Assembly: GCA_018241685.1 (NCBI GenBank)
Contig: JAFEDJ010000037.1
Span: 1 to 36,889 of the forward strand
Reading direction: 5' to 3'
Length of the DNA: 36,889 bases
DNA from: Pseudomonadota bacterium
Lineage (GTDB): Bacteria; Pseudomonadota; Gammaproteobacteria; Burkholderiales; Rhodocyclaceae
The position numbers and the translations under genes were made by a program. Each line of letters opens with the position of its first letter. Within the stretch, counting starts at the first letter, position 1. This document shows, piece by piece, positions 7,994-16,253 of the stretch. The notes beneath the pieces are model-generated. The model did not search any database. It worked only from the letters and a program-made list of their open reading frames with translations, and was not told the DNA's origin.

Positions 7994-9004
7994 ATGGCAC
8001 GAAAGATTACCTACCAACAGGCCATCAACGAGGCTCTCGACCAGGAAATGGCCCGCGACCAGAACGTCATCGTGATGGGCGAAGACGTGGCTGGCGGCTC
8101 CGGCGCACCGGGCGAGCAGGACGCCTGGGGCGGCGTGCTCGGCGTGACCCGCGGGCTGTATGCCAAGCACCCGGGCCGCGTCATCGACACCCCGATCTCC
8201 GAATCCGGCTACGTCGGCGCCGCCATCGGCGCCGCCTGCTGCGGCATGCGCCCGGTGGCCGAGCTGATGTTCGTGGATTTCCTCGGCGTGTGCTTCGACC
8301 AGATCTTCAACCAGGCCGCCAAGTTCCGCTACATGTTCGGCGGCAAAGCCGAGACCCCGGTGGTCATCCGCGCCATGTACGGCGCCGGCTTCCGCGCCGC
8401 GGCCCAGCACTCCCAGTGCCTGTACAACATCTTCACCCACATCCCGGGCCTGAAGGTGGTGGTGCCCTCCAACCCCTACGACGCCAAGGGCCTGCTGATC
8501 CAGTCGATCCGCGACAACGACCCGGTGATCTTCCTGGAACACAAGGCCCTCTACACGATGGAAGGCGAAGTACCGGAAGAGCTGTACACCGTGCCCTTCG
8601 GCGAAGCCGCCGTGGTCCGCGAAGGCCACGACGTGACCATCGTGGCCTTCGGCCGCATGGTGCTGAAGGCCCAGGAGGCCGCCGCCGACCTGCAGAAACA
8701 AGGCATCCACTGCGAGATCATCGACCCGCGCACCACCTCGCCGCTGGACACCGACACCATCCTGGAAAGCGTCGAGAAGACTGGCCGCCTGGTCGTCGTC
8801 GATGAATCCCACCCCCGTTGCAGCATGGCCTCCGACATCGCCGGTCTGGTTGCCGAGCAAGCCTTCGACAGCCTCAAGGCCCCGATCCGCCAGGTCACCG
8901 GCTACCACGCTCCCGTGCCGTTCAGCGACGCGCTCGAAGAGCTTTACATCCCCAGCGCGGCGAAGATCGCCGCCGCAGTCAAGAGCGTCAAGGAGTACAA
9001 GTAA
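7994..9004 (+). CDS. acoB: Acetoin dehydrogenase E1 component, beta subunit
   Basis: The 336-residue transketolase-like beta subunit of the E1 acetoin dehydrogenase; it forms a heterotetramer with AcoA and supplies the glutamate that activates the thiamine ring. That residue is seen as E70 in 'DTPISESG'. The pyrimidine-binding region ('VMGEDVAGGSGAPGEQDAWG') and the C-terminal transketolase domain ('DVTIVAFGRMVLKAQEAA', 'DPRTTSPLDTDTI', 'VVVDESHPRC') are intact. A strong ribosome site (AGGAGA) lies about 8 bases before the ATG. The TAA stop shares a base with the acoC ATG, so the two are translationally coupled. Confidence 0.95.
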   Translation: MARKITYQQAINEALDQEMARDQNVIVMGEDVAGGSGAPGEQDAWGGVLGVTRGLYAKHPGRVIDTPISESGYVGAAIGAACCGMRPVAELMFVDFLGVCFDQIFNQAAKFRYMFGGKAETPVVIRAMYGAGFRAAAQHSQCLYNIFTHIPGLKVVVPSNPYDAKGLLIQSIRDNDPVIFLEHKALYTMEGEVPEELYTVPFGEAAVVREGHDVTIVAFGRMVLKAQEAAADLQKQGIHCEIIDPRTTSPLDTDTILESVEKTGRLVVVDESHPRCSMASDIAGLVAEQAFDSLKAPIRQVTGYHAPVPFSDALEELYIPSAAKIAAAVKSVKEYK

Positions 9005-10116
9005 TGTCTGCCATCCAAACCATCACCATGCCGAAGTGGGGCCTTTCCATGCAGGAGGGAAAGGTCAACGGCTGGCTCAAGCAGGTCGGTGATGCCGTCG
9101 AGCAAGGCCAGGAAATCGTCGAAGTCGAGAGCGAGAAGATCGCCGGCGCCGTCGAAGCCGGTGCCACCGGCGTGCTGCGCCGCCAGCTCGCCAATGAAGA
9201 AGACGTGCTGCCGGTCGGCGGCCTGCTCGGCGTCATCGCCGACGCCAGCGTGTCCGACGCCGACATCGACGCCTTCGTCGCCGACTTCCTGTCCAACTTC
9301 AAGCCGGCCGACGGCGAGGAGGAAGACCAGGGCCCGACCACCCAGAAGATCGAGGTCAATGGCCACAAGCTGCGCTACCTCAAGCGCGGCGAAGGCGGCG
9401 AGCCGATGCTGCTGATCCACGGCTTCGGCGGCGACCTCAACAACTGGCTGTTCAACCACGAAGCGCTGGCCGCCGATCGGGAGGTGTACGCCCTCGATCT
9501 GCCCGGCCACGGCGAATCCACCAAGGACGTCGGCGAGGGCAACCTGGCTGCACTGGCCGACACCGTGGCGGCCTTCCTCGACGCGGTCGGTGTCGCCTCG
9601 GCCCACCTGGTCGGCCACTCGATGGGCGGCGCGGTGTCCCTCACCGTGGCCCTGCGCCACCCGGCCAAGGTGCGCTCCCTCAGCCTGATCGGCAGCGCCG
9701 GCCTGGGCAACGAGATCAACACCGGCTACATCCAGGGCTTCGTCTCCGCCGCCAACCGCAACGCCCTCAAGCCGCTGCTGGCCGACCTGTTCGCCGACAG
9801 CAGCCTGGTGACCCGCCAGCTGGTGGACGACCTGCTCAAGTACAAGCGCCTGGAAGGCGTCGGTGAGGCCCTCTCCACCCTGTCCGGCAATCTTTTCGCC
9901 GACGGCCGCCAGAACAGCGTGATGGCCGACCAGCTGGCCGCACTGGGCAAGCCGGTGCTGGTGATCTGGGGCGAGGAAGACCGCATCATCCCGGTCGCCC
10001 ACGCCCACGCGGTGTCCGGCAAGGTGCAGGTGGAAGTGCTCGGCAACCGCGGCCACATGGTTCAGATGGAAGCCGCCAACGACGTCAATCGGGCCATTGC
10101 CCGCTTCGTCGGCTGA
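9004..10116 (+). CDS. acoC: AcoC: lipoyl domain fused to alpha/beta hydrolase (E2)
   Basis: A 370-residue E2 component. The N-terminal lipoyl domain (about 1-80) carries the modified lysine at K45 in 'VESEKIAGAV'. After an acidic linker (about 100-115) comes an alpha/beta hydrolase domain with the nucleophile elbow 'GHSMGG' (S206), the acid 'GEEDRIIP' (D326) and the histidine 'NRGHM' (H351). In place of the catalytic acetyltransferase domain of ordinary E2 proteins, AcoC of this type uses the hydrolase fold, as known from Cupriavidus. It takes the acetyl group from AcoAB onto lipoamide, giving acetyl-CoA. No dihydrolipoamide dehydrogenase (E3) gene lies nearby, so E3 must be supplied from elsewhere. 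Confidence 0.93.
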   Translation: MSAIQTITMPKWGLSMQEGKVNGWLKQVGDAVEQGQEIVEVESEKIAGAVEAGATGVLRRQLANEEDVLPVGGLLGVIADASVSDADIDAFVADFLSNFKPADGEEEDQGPTTQKIEVNGHKLRYLKRGEGGEPMLLIHGFGGDLNNWLFNHEALAADREVYALDLPGHGESTKDVGEGNLAALADTVAAFLDAVGVASAHLVGHSMGGAVSLTVALRHPAKVRSLSLIGSAGLGNEINTGYIQGFVSAANRNALKPLLADLFADSSLVTRQLVDDLLKYKRLEGVGEALSTLSGNLFADGRQNSVMADQLAALGKPVLVIWGEEDRIIPVAHAHAVSGKVQVEVLGNRGHMVQMEAANDVNRAIARFVG

Positions 10117-10144
10117 CCGGCTCCGCCGGCGGGCGGAACGCCGG

Positions 10145-10171
10145 CCCACGGGTACCCCCCCTCCCCGTGGG
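10145..10171 (+). terminator. Hairpin between acoC and lipA
   Basis: Arms CCCACGGG (10145-10152) and CCCGTGGG (10164-10171) with an 11-base C-rich loop, 28 bases past the acoC stop. Only TTAGTG follows, so termination would be partial at best. This could lower expression of lipA-thiSG relative to acoABC. Confidence 0.4.
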
Positions 10172-10265
10172 TTAGTGTCCGCCCTGCCGCGCGGGCCGCC
10201 GCAGGCCTGAAAACACCGGAGTCCAGCCCGAACCGGACCGCAAGCCCCCACCCCAAGGAGACATC

Positions 10266-11231
10266 ATGCCCACCGCCCACGCCACGCCCGTCAGCCTGCG
10301 CGGCGCCGACAAGCTGGCCCGCATCCCCGTGAAGGTGGACAGCCAGCGCGCCTCGCCGCCCAAGCCGCCCTGGCTGCGCGCCCGCGATCCGGGCACCGCC
10401 TCTGTGCGCGACCTGCAGAAGCTGCTGCGCGAACAGGAGCTGCACACCATCTGCGAAGAGGCCGACTGCCCCAACATCGGCGAGTGCTTCGCGCGCGGCA
10501 CCGCCACCTTCATGATCATGGGCAGCATCTGCACCCGCCGCTGCCCCTACTGCGACGTGGCCCACGGCCGCCCCGCCCCGCTCGACGCCGACGAACCGGC
10601 CCGCCTGGCGCGCACCGTGGCGGCGATGGCGCTGCGCTACGTGGTCATCACCTCGGTGGACCGGGACGACCTGCGCGACGGCGGCGCCGGCCACTTCACG
10701 GCCTGCATCGCGGCCATCCGCAACACCTCACCGCAGGTGCAGATCGAGATCCTGACGCCCGACTTCCGCGGCCGCGAGGCGCTGGCCCTGGGAACCCTCG
10801 GCGACGCGCTGCCCGACGTCTTCAACCACAATCTGGAAACCGTGGCGCGCCTGTACCGGGCGGTGCGCCCCGGCGCCGACTACGCCGCGTCCCTGCGCCT
10901 GATCGCCGACATGAAGGCCCGCCACCCGGCGCTGCCCACCAAATCCGGGCTGATGCTCGGCCTCGGCGAGACCGACGAGGAAGTCCTCGCCGCGATGCGC
11001 GACCTGCGTGCCCACCACTGCGACATCCTGACCCTCGGTCAGTACCTGCGCCCGTCCGCGTCCCACCTGCCGGTGGAACGCTACGTGCCGCCGGAGGAGT
11101 TCGAGCGCTGGCGGCACATCGCGCTGGAGCTGGGCTTCGTCGAAGTGGCCGCCGGGCCGCTGGTGCGCTCGTCCTACCGGGCCGACCAGCTGGCCGCCGG
11201 CAGCGGGCTGATCGCGGAGGCCGCAGCATGA
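10266..11231 (+). CDS. lipA: Lipoyl synthase
   Basis: A 321-residue radical SAM enzyme that inserts two sulfur atoms into protein-bound octanoyl groups, making the lipoyl cofactor that AcoC needs. Both clusters are visible: the auxiliary cluster cysteines C63, C68 and C74 ('[12 protein letters not shown]') and the radical-SAM motif C89, C93, C96 ('CTRRCPYC'). The C-terminal 'RSSYRADQ' contains the serine that ligates the auxiliary cluster. Length and motifs are complete. The ATG has a strong ribosome site (AAGGAGA). It lies 149 bases after acoC on the same strand and its stop overlaps thiS. A lipA homologue in an aco cluster is known from Pelobacter (acoS). Probably a second copy beside a housekeeping lipA, which cannot be checked here. 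Confidence 0.95.
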   Translation: MPTAHATPVSLRGADKLARIPVKVDSQRASPPKPPWLRARDPGTASVRDLQKLLREQELHTICEEADCPNIGECFARGTATFMIMGSICTRRCPYCDVAHGRPAPLDADEPARLARTVAAMALRYVVITSVDRDDLRDGGAGHFTACIAAIRNTSPQVQIEILTPDFRGREALALGTLGDALPDVFNHNLETVARLYRAVRPGADYAASLRLIADMKARHPALPTKSGLMLGLGETDEEVLAAMRDLRAHHCDILTLGQYLRPSASHLPVERYVPPEEFERWRHIALELGFVEVAAGPLVRSSYRADQLAAGSGLIAEAAA

Positions 11232-11434
11232 GCATCCCGATCCGTCTCAACGGCCAGCCCCGCGAGATTCCCACTCCGTGGCGCGTCGCCGACCTGGTCA
11301 TCGACCTGGGTTACGCCGGCAAGCGGGTGGCCGTCGAAGTGAACGGGCAGATCGTGCCCAAGAGCCATTACGCCCACACCCCGCTGGTCGGGCAGGACCG
11401 GGTGGAAATCGTCGTCGCAGTCGGAGGAGGCTGA
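11228..11434 (+). CDS. thiS: Sulfur carrier protein ThiS
   Basis: A 68-residue ubiquitin-like sulfur carrier for thiamine thiazole synthesis. Its C-terminus ends in 'VAVGGG', the Gly-Gly tail that is adenylated and converted to a thiocarboxylate. The beta-grasp pattern ('[10 protein letters not shown]', '[15 protein letters not shown]', 'DRVEIV') is typical. The ATG lies within the lipA stop (ATGA) and thiG begins two bases after the thiS stop, so the three genes are one coupled unit. Confidence 0.93.
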   Translation: MSIPIRLNGQPREIPTPWRVADLVIDLGYAGKRVAVEVNGQIVPKSHYAHTPLVGQDRVEIVVAVGGG

Positions 11435-11435
11435 C

Positions 11436-12257
11436 ATGGGAAAACCCGAAGCACATCACGTCGCAACACCGCTGGACACCCCCTTCATCATGGGCGGCCA
11501 GACCTTCCGCTCGCGCCTGCTGGTGGGCACCGGCAAGTACCGGGACTTCGCTCAGACCCGCGACGCGGTGGAAGCCAGCGGCGCCCAGATCGTCACCGTG
11601 GCGATCCGCCGCACCAACATCGGCCAGGACCCGTCCCAGCCCAGCCTGCTCGATGTGCTCGACCCGCGCCGTTACACGCTGCTGCCCAACACCGCCGGCT
11701 GCTACAGCGCGATGGAGGCGGTGCGCACGCTGCGCCTCGCCCGCGAGCTGCTGGACGGCCACGACCTGGTCAAGCTGGAAGTGCTGGGCAGCGCTGAGAC
11801 CCTCTACCCCAACATGCCGGAAACGCTAAAGGCCGCCGAAGTGCTGGTGCGCGACGGCTTCCGGGTGATGGTGTATTGCTCCGACGACCCGGTGCAGGCG
11901 CGCATGCTGGAGGACATCGGCTGCGTGGCGATCATGCCGCTGGCCAGCCTGATCGGCTCCGGCATGGGCATCCTCAACCCGTGGAACCTCAACCTCATCA
12001 TCGACGCCGCGCGGGTGCCGGTGATCGTCGATGCCGGTGTCGGCACCGCCTCGGACGCCGCCATCGCGATGGAGCTGGGCTGCGACGGCGTGCTGATGAA
12101 CACCGCCATCGCCGCCGCCGGTGACCCGGTACGGATGGCCACCGCCATGCGCCTCGGCGTTGAAGCCGGCCGCCACGCCTTCCTGGCCGGCCGCATGCCG
12201 CGCCGCCTGTACCACGCCAGCGCCAGCTCGCCACTGGAAGGCGTCATCGGGCGCTGA
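11436..12257 (+). CDS. thiG: Thiazole synthase ThiG
   Basis: A 273-residue TIM-barrel enzyme that condenses 1-deoxy-D-xylulose 5-phosphate, dehydroglycine and ThiS thiocarboxylate into the thiazole phosphate of thiamine. The Schiff-base lysine is K113 in 'DLVKLEVLG'. Family blocks '[10 protein letters not shown]', 'VTVAIRRTN', 'LPNTAGCY' and the C-terminal phosphate-binding region '[31 protein letters not shown]' are intact. The N-terminus is about 15 residues longer than usual. No thiE, thiD, thiO/thiH or thiC is present, so the pathway must be completed elsewhere. Placed behind acoXABC-lipA, it probably supports TPP supply to AcoAB. Confidence 0.95.
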   Translation: MGKPEAHHVATPLDTPFIMGGQTFRSRLLVGTGKYRDFAQTRDAVEASGAQIVTVAIRRTNIGQDPSQPSLLDVLDPRRYTLLPNTAGCYSAMEAVRTLRLARELLDGHDLVKLEVLGSAETLYPNMPETLKAAEVLVRDGFRVMVYCSDDPVQARMLEDIGCVAIMPLASLIGSGMGILNPWNLNLIIDAARVPVIVDAGVGTASDAAIAMELGCDGVLMNTAIAAAGDPVRMATAMRLGVEAGRHAFLAGRMPRRLYHASASSPLEGVIGR

Positions 12258-12260
12258 CGC

Positions 12261-12290
12261 GTCCCGCTGCCGCCCCACCGGCAGCGGGAC
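12261..12290 (+). terminator. Hairpin after thiG
   Basis: GTCCCGCTGCCG (12261-12272) and CGGCAGCGGGAC (12279-12290) form a perfect 12-bp stem with a 6-nt loop, three bases after the thiG stop. There is no T-run, so it may protect the transcript end or work with Rho. It marks the probable end of the aco-lipA-thiSG unit. Confidence 0.55.
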
Positions 12291-12385
12291 CGAAGTACGC
12301 ATTGGGGAACGCGCAGCGCCCGCCGCGACTCGAAGGGACTTTCCCTGATTGGCGGAGCCGGTAGCGGCCGCCCACAATGCGCAGC

Positions 12386-13387
12386 ATGAAAGCCCTGAAC
12401 CAGATCGCCCTGTCCATGCTCGACCTCGTCGCCGTCCGTGAAGGCGGCAGCGTGGCCGACGCCCTTGCCATCTCCCTACGCACCGCGCGCCACGTGGAGT
12501 CCCTCGGCTTCACCCGCTACTGGCTGGCCGAACACCACAACATGGCCGGCATCGCCAGCTCGGCCACCGCCGTGCTGGTCGGCCACATCGCCGGCGGCAC
12601 CTCGCGCATCCGCGTCGGCTCCGGCGGCGTGATGCTGCCCAACCACGCCCCGCTGGTGGTCGCCGAAGCCTTCGGCACGCTGGCCGAGCTCTACCCCGGG
12701 CGCATCGACCTGGGCCTCGGCCGCGCCCCCGGCACCGACGGCCTGACCATGCGCGCACTGCGCCGCGAGCGTATCGAGCGCGAAGAAGACTTCCCCCGCG
12801 ACGTGGCCGAACTGCAGCAGCTGCTGGCCCCGCCGCAGCCCGGCCAGAAGCTCATCGCCATGCCCGGCGCCGGCACCAATGTGCCGATCTGGCTGCTCGG
12901 CTCCAGCCTGTTCTCGGCGCGCCTCGCCGCCGAGCGCGGCCTGCCCTACGCCTTCGCGTCCCACTTCGCGCCGCGCCTGCTGCTGCAGGCCCTCGACGTC
13001 TACCGCAGCAACTTCCGCCCGTCGGAACAGCTCGCCAAGCCCTACGCCATCGTCGGCGTGCCGCTGATCGCCGCGCCCACCGACGAGGAGGCCGACTTCC
13101 TGGCCAGCAGCACCTACCGCCGCGTGCTGGGCATCCTGCGCGGCGACCGCCGCCGCCTGCAGCCGCCGGAGGAGAACTTCATGGCCAACCTGCATCCGGA
13201 GGAGCGCGCCGCCATCGGCGACTTCCTCGGTGCCGCGGTCATCGGCAGCCCGGACAGCGTGCGCGCCGGCCTCACCCGCCTGGCCGAGGCGACGGACGCC
13301 GACGAGTTCATGCTGGTCAGCGACGTCTTCGACGCGGACCTGCGCCTGCGCGCCCTCGACATTGCCGCCCAGGTCTGCAAGGCTTGA
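12386..13387 (+). CDS. Luciferase-like (LLM class) flavin-dependent oxidoreductase
   Basis: A 333-residue TIM-barrel flavoprotein of the bacterial luciferase superfamily, close in pattern to E. coli YhbW. The N-terminal '[14 protein letters not shown]', 'YWLAEHHN' and '[26 protein letters not shown]' are the family hallmarks of the F420/FMN-binding barrel, followed by '[16 protein letters not shown]'. The physiological substrate of this branch is not known. An ATG at 12377 lies three codons upstream in frame; I prefer 12386 because the conserved N-terminus begins there, but neither has a clear ribosome site. The gene stands alone after the thiG hairpin, with pepD 32 bases downstream. Confidence 0.88.
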   Translation: MKALNQIALSMLDLVAVREGGSVADALAISLRTARHVESLGFTRYWLAEHHNMAGIASSATAVLVGHIAGGTSRIRVGSGGVMLPNHAPLVVAEAFGTLAELYPGRIDLGLGRAPGTDGLTMRALRRERIEREEDFPRDVAELQQLLAPPQPGQKLIAMPGAGTNVPIWLLGSSLFSARLAAERGLPYAFASHFAPRLLLQALDVYRSNFRPSEQLAKPYAIVGVPLIAAPTDEEADFLASSTYRRVLGILRGDRRRLQPPEENFMANLHPEERAAIGDFLGAAVIGSPDSVRAGLTRLAEATDADEFMLVSDVFDADLRLRALDIAAQVCKA

Positions 13388-13419
13388 GGCCTTCCCAGCA
13401 ACCCCGCTCCTCACACCCC

Positions 13420-14886
13420 ATGCCCGACTCCGTCTTTGCCGGTCTTCAGCCGGCCGCCGTGTGGTCCCATTTCGCCACCCTGTGCCGAACACCCCGTCAA
13501 TCCAAGGCCGAGGACGCACTGCGCGACCATCTCCTCGACTGGGCCCTGGGCCGCGGCCTCGCCGCCCAGGTGGATGACGCCGGCAACCTGATCGTCCGCA
13601 AGCCGGCCAGCCCCGGCCATGAGGCAGCCCCCGGCGTGGTGCTGCAAGGCCATCTCGACATGGTCTGCCAGGCCAACGCCGACACGCCGCACGACTTCGC
13701 CCGCGACCCGATCCGCCCACGCCGCGACGGCGGCTGGCTGGTCGCCGACGGCACCACCCTCGGCGCCGACAACGGCATCGGCGTGGCGCTGATCCTCGCC
13801 GCGCTGGAGGACAAGACCCTCGTCCATGGCCCCCTCGAAGCCCTGTTCACGGTGGATGAGGAGGCCGGCATGGGCGGCGCCCAGGGTCTGGCCCCCGGCG
13901 TGCTGCAGGGCCGGCTGATGCTCAACCTGGATACCGAGGACTGGGGCGAGTTCTATCTGGGCTGCGCTGGCGGTGCGGATGTCAATGTGCATCGCCCCGG
14001 CCACCCGGCACGCCTGCCGGCCAGCTTCGTCTGCCGGCAGATTCGCCTCGGCGGTCTGCGTGGCGGCCATTCCGGCGTGAACATCCATGAGGAACGCGGC
14101 AACGCCATCAAGCTGCTGGTGCGCGTGCTGCGCAGCCTCGAGGCGGACTTCCCGCTGCGCCTGGCCAGCCTGCAAGGCGGCACCGCCCGCAACGCGCTGC
14201 CCCGTGAAGCCTACGCGGTGGTGGCCCTGCCGACGACGCAGGTCGCCGAACTCGAAGAAGCCCTCGCCGGCTGGCAAGCCCTGCTGCGCGAAGAACTGGC
14301 GGGCGTGGACGACGGTGTCAGCCTGCACGCGAGCCCGGCCAGCGTCGATACCTTGCTGGCCGAAACCGAACAGGCGGTGTGGCTGGCCTCCCTGCACGCG
14401 GCGCCCCACGGCGTGCGGCGCTGGAGCCTGGCCGTACCGGGCGTGGTCGAAACGTCAAACAACCTGGGCGTGGTATCGGTAAACCCCACGGAAGGCAGCG
14501 CCAACTTCATGGTGCGCTCCCTGCGCGACAGCGGCAGCACCGCGCTGGCGGAAGAGATCGTCAGCCTGTTCGCCCTGTCCGCCACGCCGGCCGAAATCTC
14601 CGGCCACTATCCGGGGTGGACGCCGAACCCGGCCTCGCCGCTGCTGGCCCTGTGCCAGGCGGCCTACGCGCGGGAGTTCGGCGACGAGTCACAGGTCAAG
14701 GTGATCCACGCCGGGCTGGAGTGCGGCATCATCGGCGCCAAATATCCGGGGCTGGACACCGTGTCCTTCGGCCCGACGATCCGCGGTGCCCACGCCCCCG
14801 GCGAGCGCGTCGACATCGACTCCGTCGGCCGCACCTGGCAGTTGTTCACCGCCATCCTCGCCGACATCGCCCGCAGCGCGCAATGA
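13420..14886 (+). CDS. pepD: Beta-Ala-His / aminoacyl-histidine dipeptidase (PepD)
   Basis: A 488-residue cytosolic metallopeptidase of family M20 (E. coli PepD has 485 residues) that cleaves Xaa-His and other dipeptides. The di-zinc ligand blocks are present: 'LQGHLDMV', 'GADNGIG', '[11 protein letters not shown]', 'NLDTEDWGE' and the C-terminal 'RGAHAPGER'. The dimerisation lid ('[20 protein letters not shown]') is intact. I use the ATG at 13420; an in-frame TTG at 13384 adds twelve unconserved residues. The stop overlaps the start of the following DUF3820 gene, so the two are co-translated. Confidence 0.93.
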   Translation: MPDSVFAGLQPAAVWSHFATLCRTPRQSKAEDALRDHLLDWALGRGLAAQVDDAGNLIVRKPASPGHEAAPGVVLQGHLDMVCQANADTPHDFARDPIRPRRDGGWLVADGTTLGADNGIGVALILAALEDKTLVHGPLEALFTVDEEAGMGGAQGLAPGVLQGRLMLNLDTEDWGEFYLGCAGGADVNVHRPGHPARLPASFVCRQIRLGGLRGGHSGVNIHEERGNAIKLLVRVLRSLEADFPLRLASLQGGTARNALPREAYAVVALPTTQVAELEEALAGWQALLREELAGVDDGVSLHASPASVDTLLAETEQAVWLASLHAAPHGVRRWSLAVPGVVETSNNLGVVSVNPTEGSANFMVRSLRDSGSTALAEEIVSLFALSATPAEISGHYPGWTPNPASPLLALCQAAYAREFGDESQVKVIHAGLECGIIGAKYPGLDTVSFGPTIRGAHAPGERVDIDSVGRTWQLFTAILADIARSAQ

Positions 14887-15107
14887 ACCCGGACGACCTG
14901 CAGGCCCTGGTCGACTACGTGATGCCCTTCGGCAAGTACAAGGGGCGCGTACTGGCCGACCTGCCGGGCAACTACTTGGCCTGGTTCGCCCGCCAGGGCT
15001 TTCCGCCCGGCCGCCTCGGCCAGTTGCTGGCGTTGATGCTCGAGCTCGACCACAACGGGCTCAAGCCACTGCTGACGCCCCTGCGCCGCCGACCGCCACC
15101 CGCCTGA
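14883..15107 (+). CDS. DUF3820 family small protein
   Basis: A 74-residue protein with the compact DUF3820 pattern '[33 protein letters not shown]', found in many gammaproteobacteria and betaproteobacteria. Some members are labelled quorum-sensing-regulated virulence factor, but no biochemical role is established. The ATG overlaps the pepD stop (ATGA). A strong terminator follows immediately, so it is the last gene of the unit. Confidence 0.85.
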   Translation: MNPDDLQALVDYVMPFGKYKGRVLADLPGNYLAWFARQGFPPGRLGQLLALMLELDHNGLKPLLTPLRRRPPPA

Positions 15108-15145
15108 AAAAAATGCCGGCCCCTCACGGGACCGGCATTTTTCAT
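15107..15145. terminator. Strong bidirectional intrinsic terminator
   Basis: ATGCCGG (15113-15119) and CCGGCAT (15132-15138) pair, extended inward by CCCT/GGG and outward by A-run/T-run. The plus strand ends in TTTTTC and the minus strand in a run of seven T. It serves both the pepD/DUF3820 unit and the convergent bacterioferritin genes. Confidence 0.9.
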
Positions 15146-15186
15146 TTCCTGGACGATACTCGCTGATGAGCCCGTCCGACTGCGAC

Positions 15187-15669
15187 TCAGCTGCCGCCCG
15201 GCTCCATCTGCGACTGCAGGTAGTTGGGCAGGGTCACGTCGTCGATCAGCGACAGCTGGGTTTCCAGCCAGTCGATGGCCTCTTCACAGGCTTCCAGCAG
15301 CTCCTGCAGCAGGTCGCGGCTGACGTAGTCGCCCAGCGTCTCGCTGAGGGCCACCGCCTCGACCAGCAGCGGGTGCTGCACGTCGCGCTCGTACTTGAGA
15401 TCGCCTTCCAGACATTCCTTGACGTTCTCACCGATCAGCAGCTTGCCCAGGTTCTGCAGGTTGGGCAGGCCTTCCAGGAAGAGGATGCGCTCGATGATCT
15501 CGTCCGCTTCCTTCATCACCCGGATCGACTGCTTGTAGTTGTAGTCGTTGAGCTTCTCAAAGCCCCAGTTGCGGAACATCCGGGCATGCAGGAAATACTG
15601 GTTGATCGAGGTCAGCTCGTTGGTGAGCGCCTTGTTCAGGATGTCGAGGACCTTCTTTTCGCCTTTCAT
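15187..15669 (-). CDS. bfr: Bacterioferritin subunit, haem-binding type without ferroxidase centre
   Basis: A 160-residue four-helix ferritin-like subunit of the iron-storage shell. In E. coli Bfr numbering the haem ligand M52 is present, as are E18 and E94. The other ferroxidase ligands are lost: E51 is V, H54 is E, E127 is C (C128 here) and H130 is A (A131 here). It therefore should bind haem at the dimer interface but not oxidise iron. The partner gene 12 bases upstream (15682-16170) has the opposite pattern. The C-terminal '[14 protein letters not shown]' resembles the partner's. The start ATG follows an AAGGTC-type site. Such two-gene bacterioferritins are known in Neisseria and Pseudomonas. 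Confidence 0.93.
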   Translation of the reverse strand: MKGEKKVLDILNKALTNELTSINQYFLHARMFRNWGFEKLNDYNYKQSIRVMKEADEIIERILFLEGLPNLQNLGKLLIGENVKECLEGDLKYERDVQHPLLVEAVALSETLGDYVSRDLLQELLEACEEAIDWLETQLSLIDDVTLPNYLQSQMEPGGS

Positions 15670-15681
15670 CGCGGACCTTTC

Positions 15682-16170
15682 TTATGCGTTGGGGTGGCCA
15701 GGCTTCATCTGGCTTTGCAGGTAATTATGCAGGCCGACCGCGTCGAGCAGGCGGAGCTGCTTTTCCAGGTAATAGGCGTGGTCCATCTCGGTGTCCTCGA
15801 GCTGTACCAGCAGCATGTCGCGGGTCACGTAGTCCTGGGCTTTCTCACAGGCCGCGATGGCCTTCTTGAGTTCGCCGACCACGTGGTATTCCAGCGCCAG
15901 ATCGGCCTCCAGCATGTCCTTCACGCCCTTGCCGACCTTGATCGGGCTGCGCTTGTCCACGTAGGCCGTACCTTCCAGGAACTGGATGCGCTGGATCAGC
16001 GCGCGGGCATGCTGGCGCTCGTGGTCGGACTCGTGCAGGGCCTTCTCGGACAGGTGCACATAGCCCATGTCCGAATACATCTCACCGTGAATCAGATATT
16101 GGTCAACGGCTGCCAGCTCTCCCGCCAGCAGGTCGTTGAGAATGCCAATGATTTTCTTGTCGCCTTTCAT
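15682..16170 (-). CDS. bfr: Bacterioferritin subunit, ferroxidase type lacking haem methionine
   Basis: A 162-residue subunit with an intact di-iron ferroxidase centre: E18, E51, H54, E94 and, with a one-residue shift, E128 and H131 (E127 and H130 in E. coli Bfr). The haem-ligand position 52 is arginine, so haem would have to come from the methionine-bearing partner downstream. The start at 16170 (MKGDKK) is chosen because it matches the family N-terminus and has AAGGAG about 8 bases upstream; the frame is open to 16227 but those residues are not family-like. The gene lies first in a two-gene unit that ends at the shared terminator near 15125. Confidence 0.93.
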   Translation of the reverse strand: MKGDKKIIGILNDLLAGELAAVDQYLIHGEMYSDMGYVHLSEKALHESDHERQHARALIQRIQFLEGTAYVDKRSPIKVGKGVKDMLEADLALEYHVVGELKKAIAACEKAQDYVTRDMLLVQLEDTEMDHAYYLEKQLRLLDAVGLHNYLQSQMKPGHPNA

Positions 16171-16253
16171 GGGAGGACTCCTTTTATTCCAGCTTTTCAG
16201 GCTGGCATGGAAACGGCGTGGAATCAAGCCATTCCAGGGAGTAGCGCGGCATA

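Noticed and set aside
8944..10251. 435-codon minus-strand frame across acoC
   Set aside because: It overlaps acoC completely and lacks any recognisable domain; acoC has lipoyl and hydrolase motifs.
16171..16253. Hairpins CCAGC/GCTGG and GGAAT/ATTCC between the TonB receptor and bacterioferritin genes
   Set aside because: The stems are only five bases and no T-run follows in either direction; not strong enough to call a terminator.
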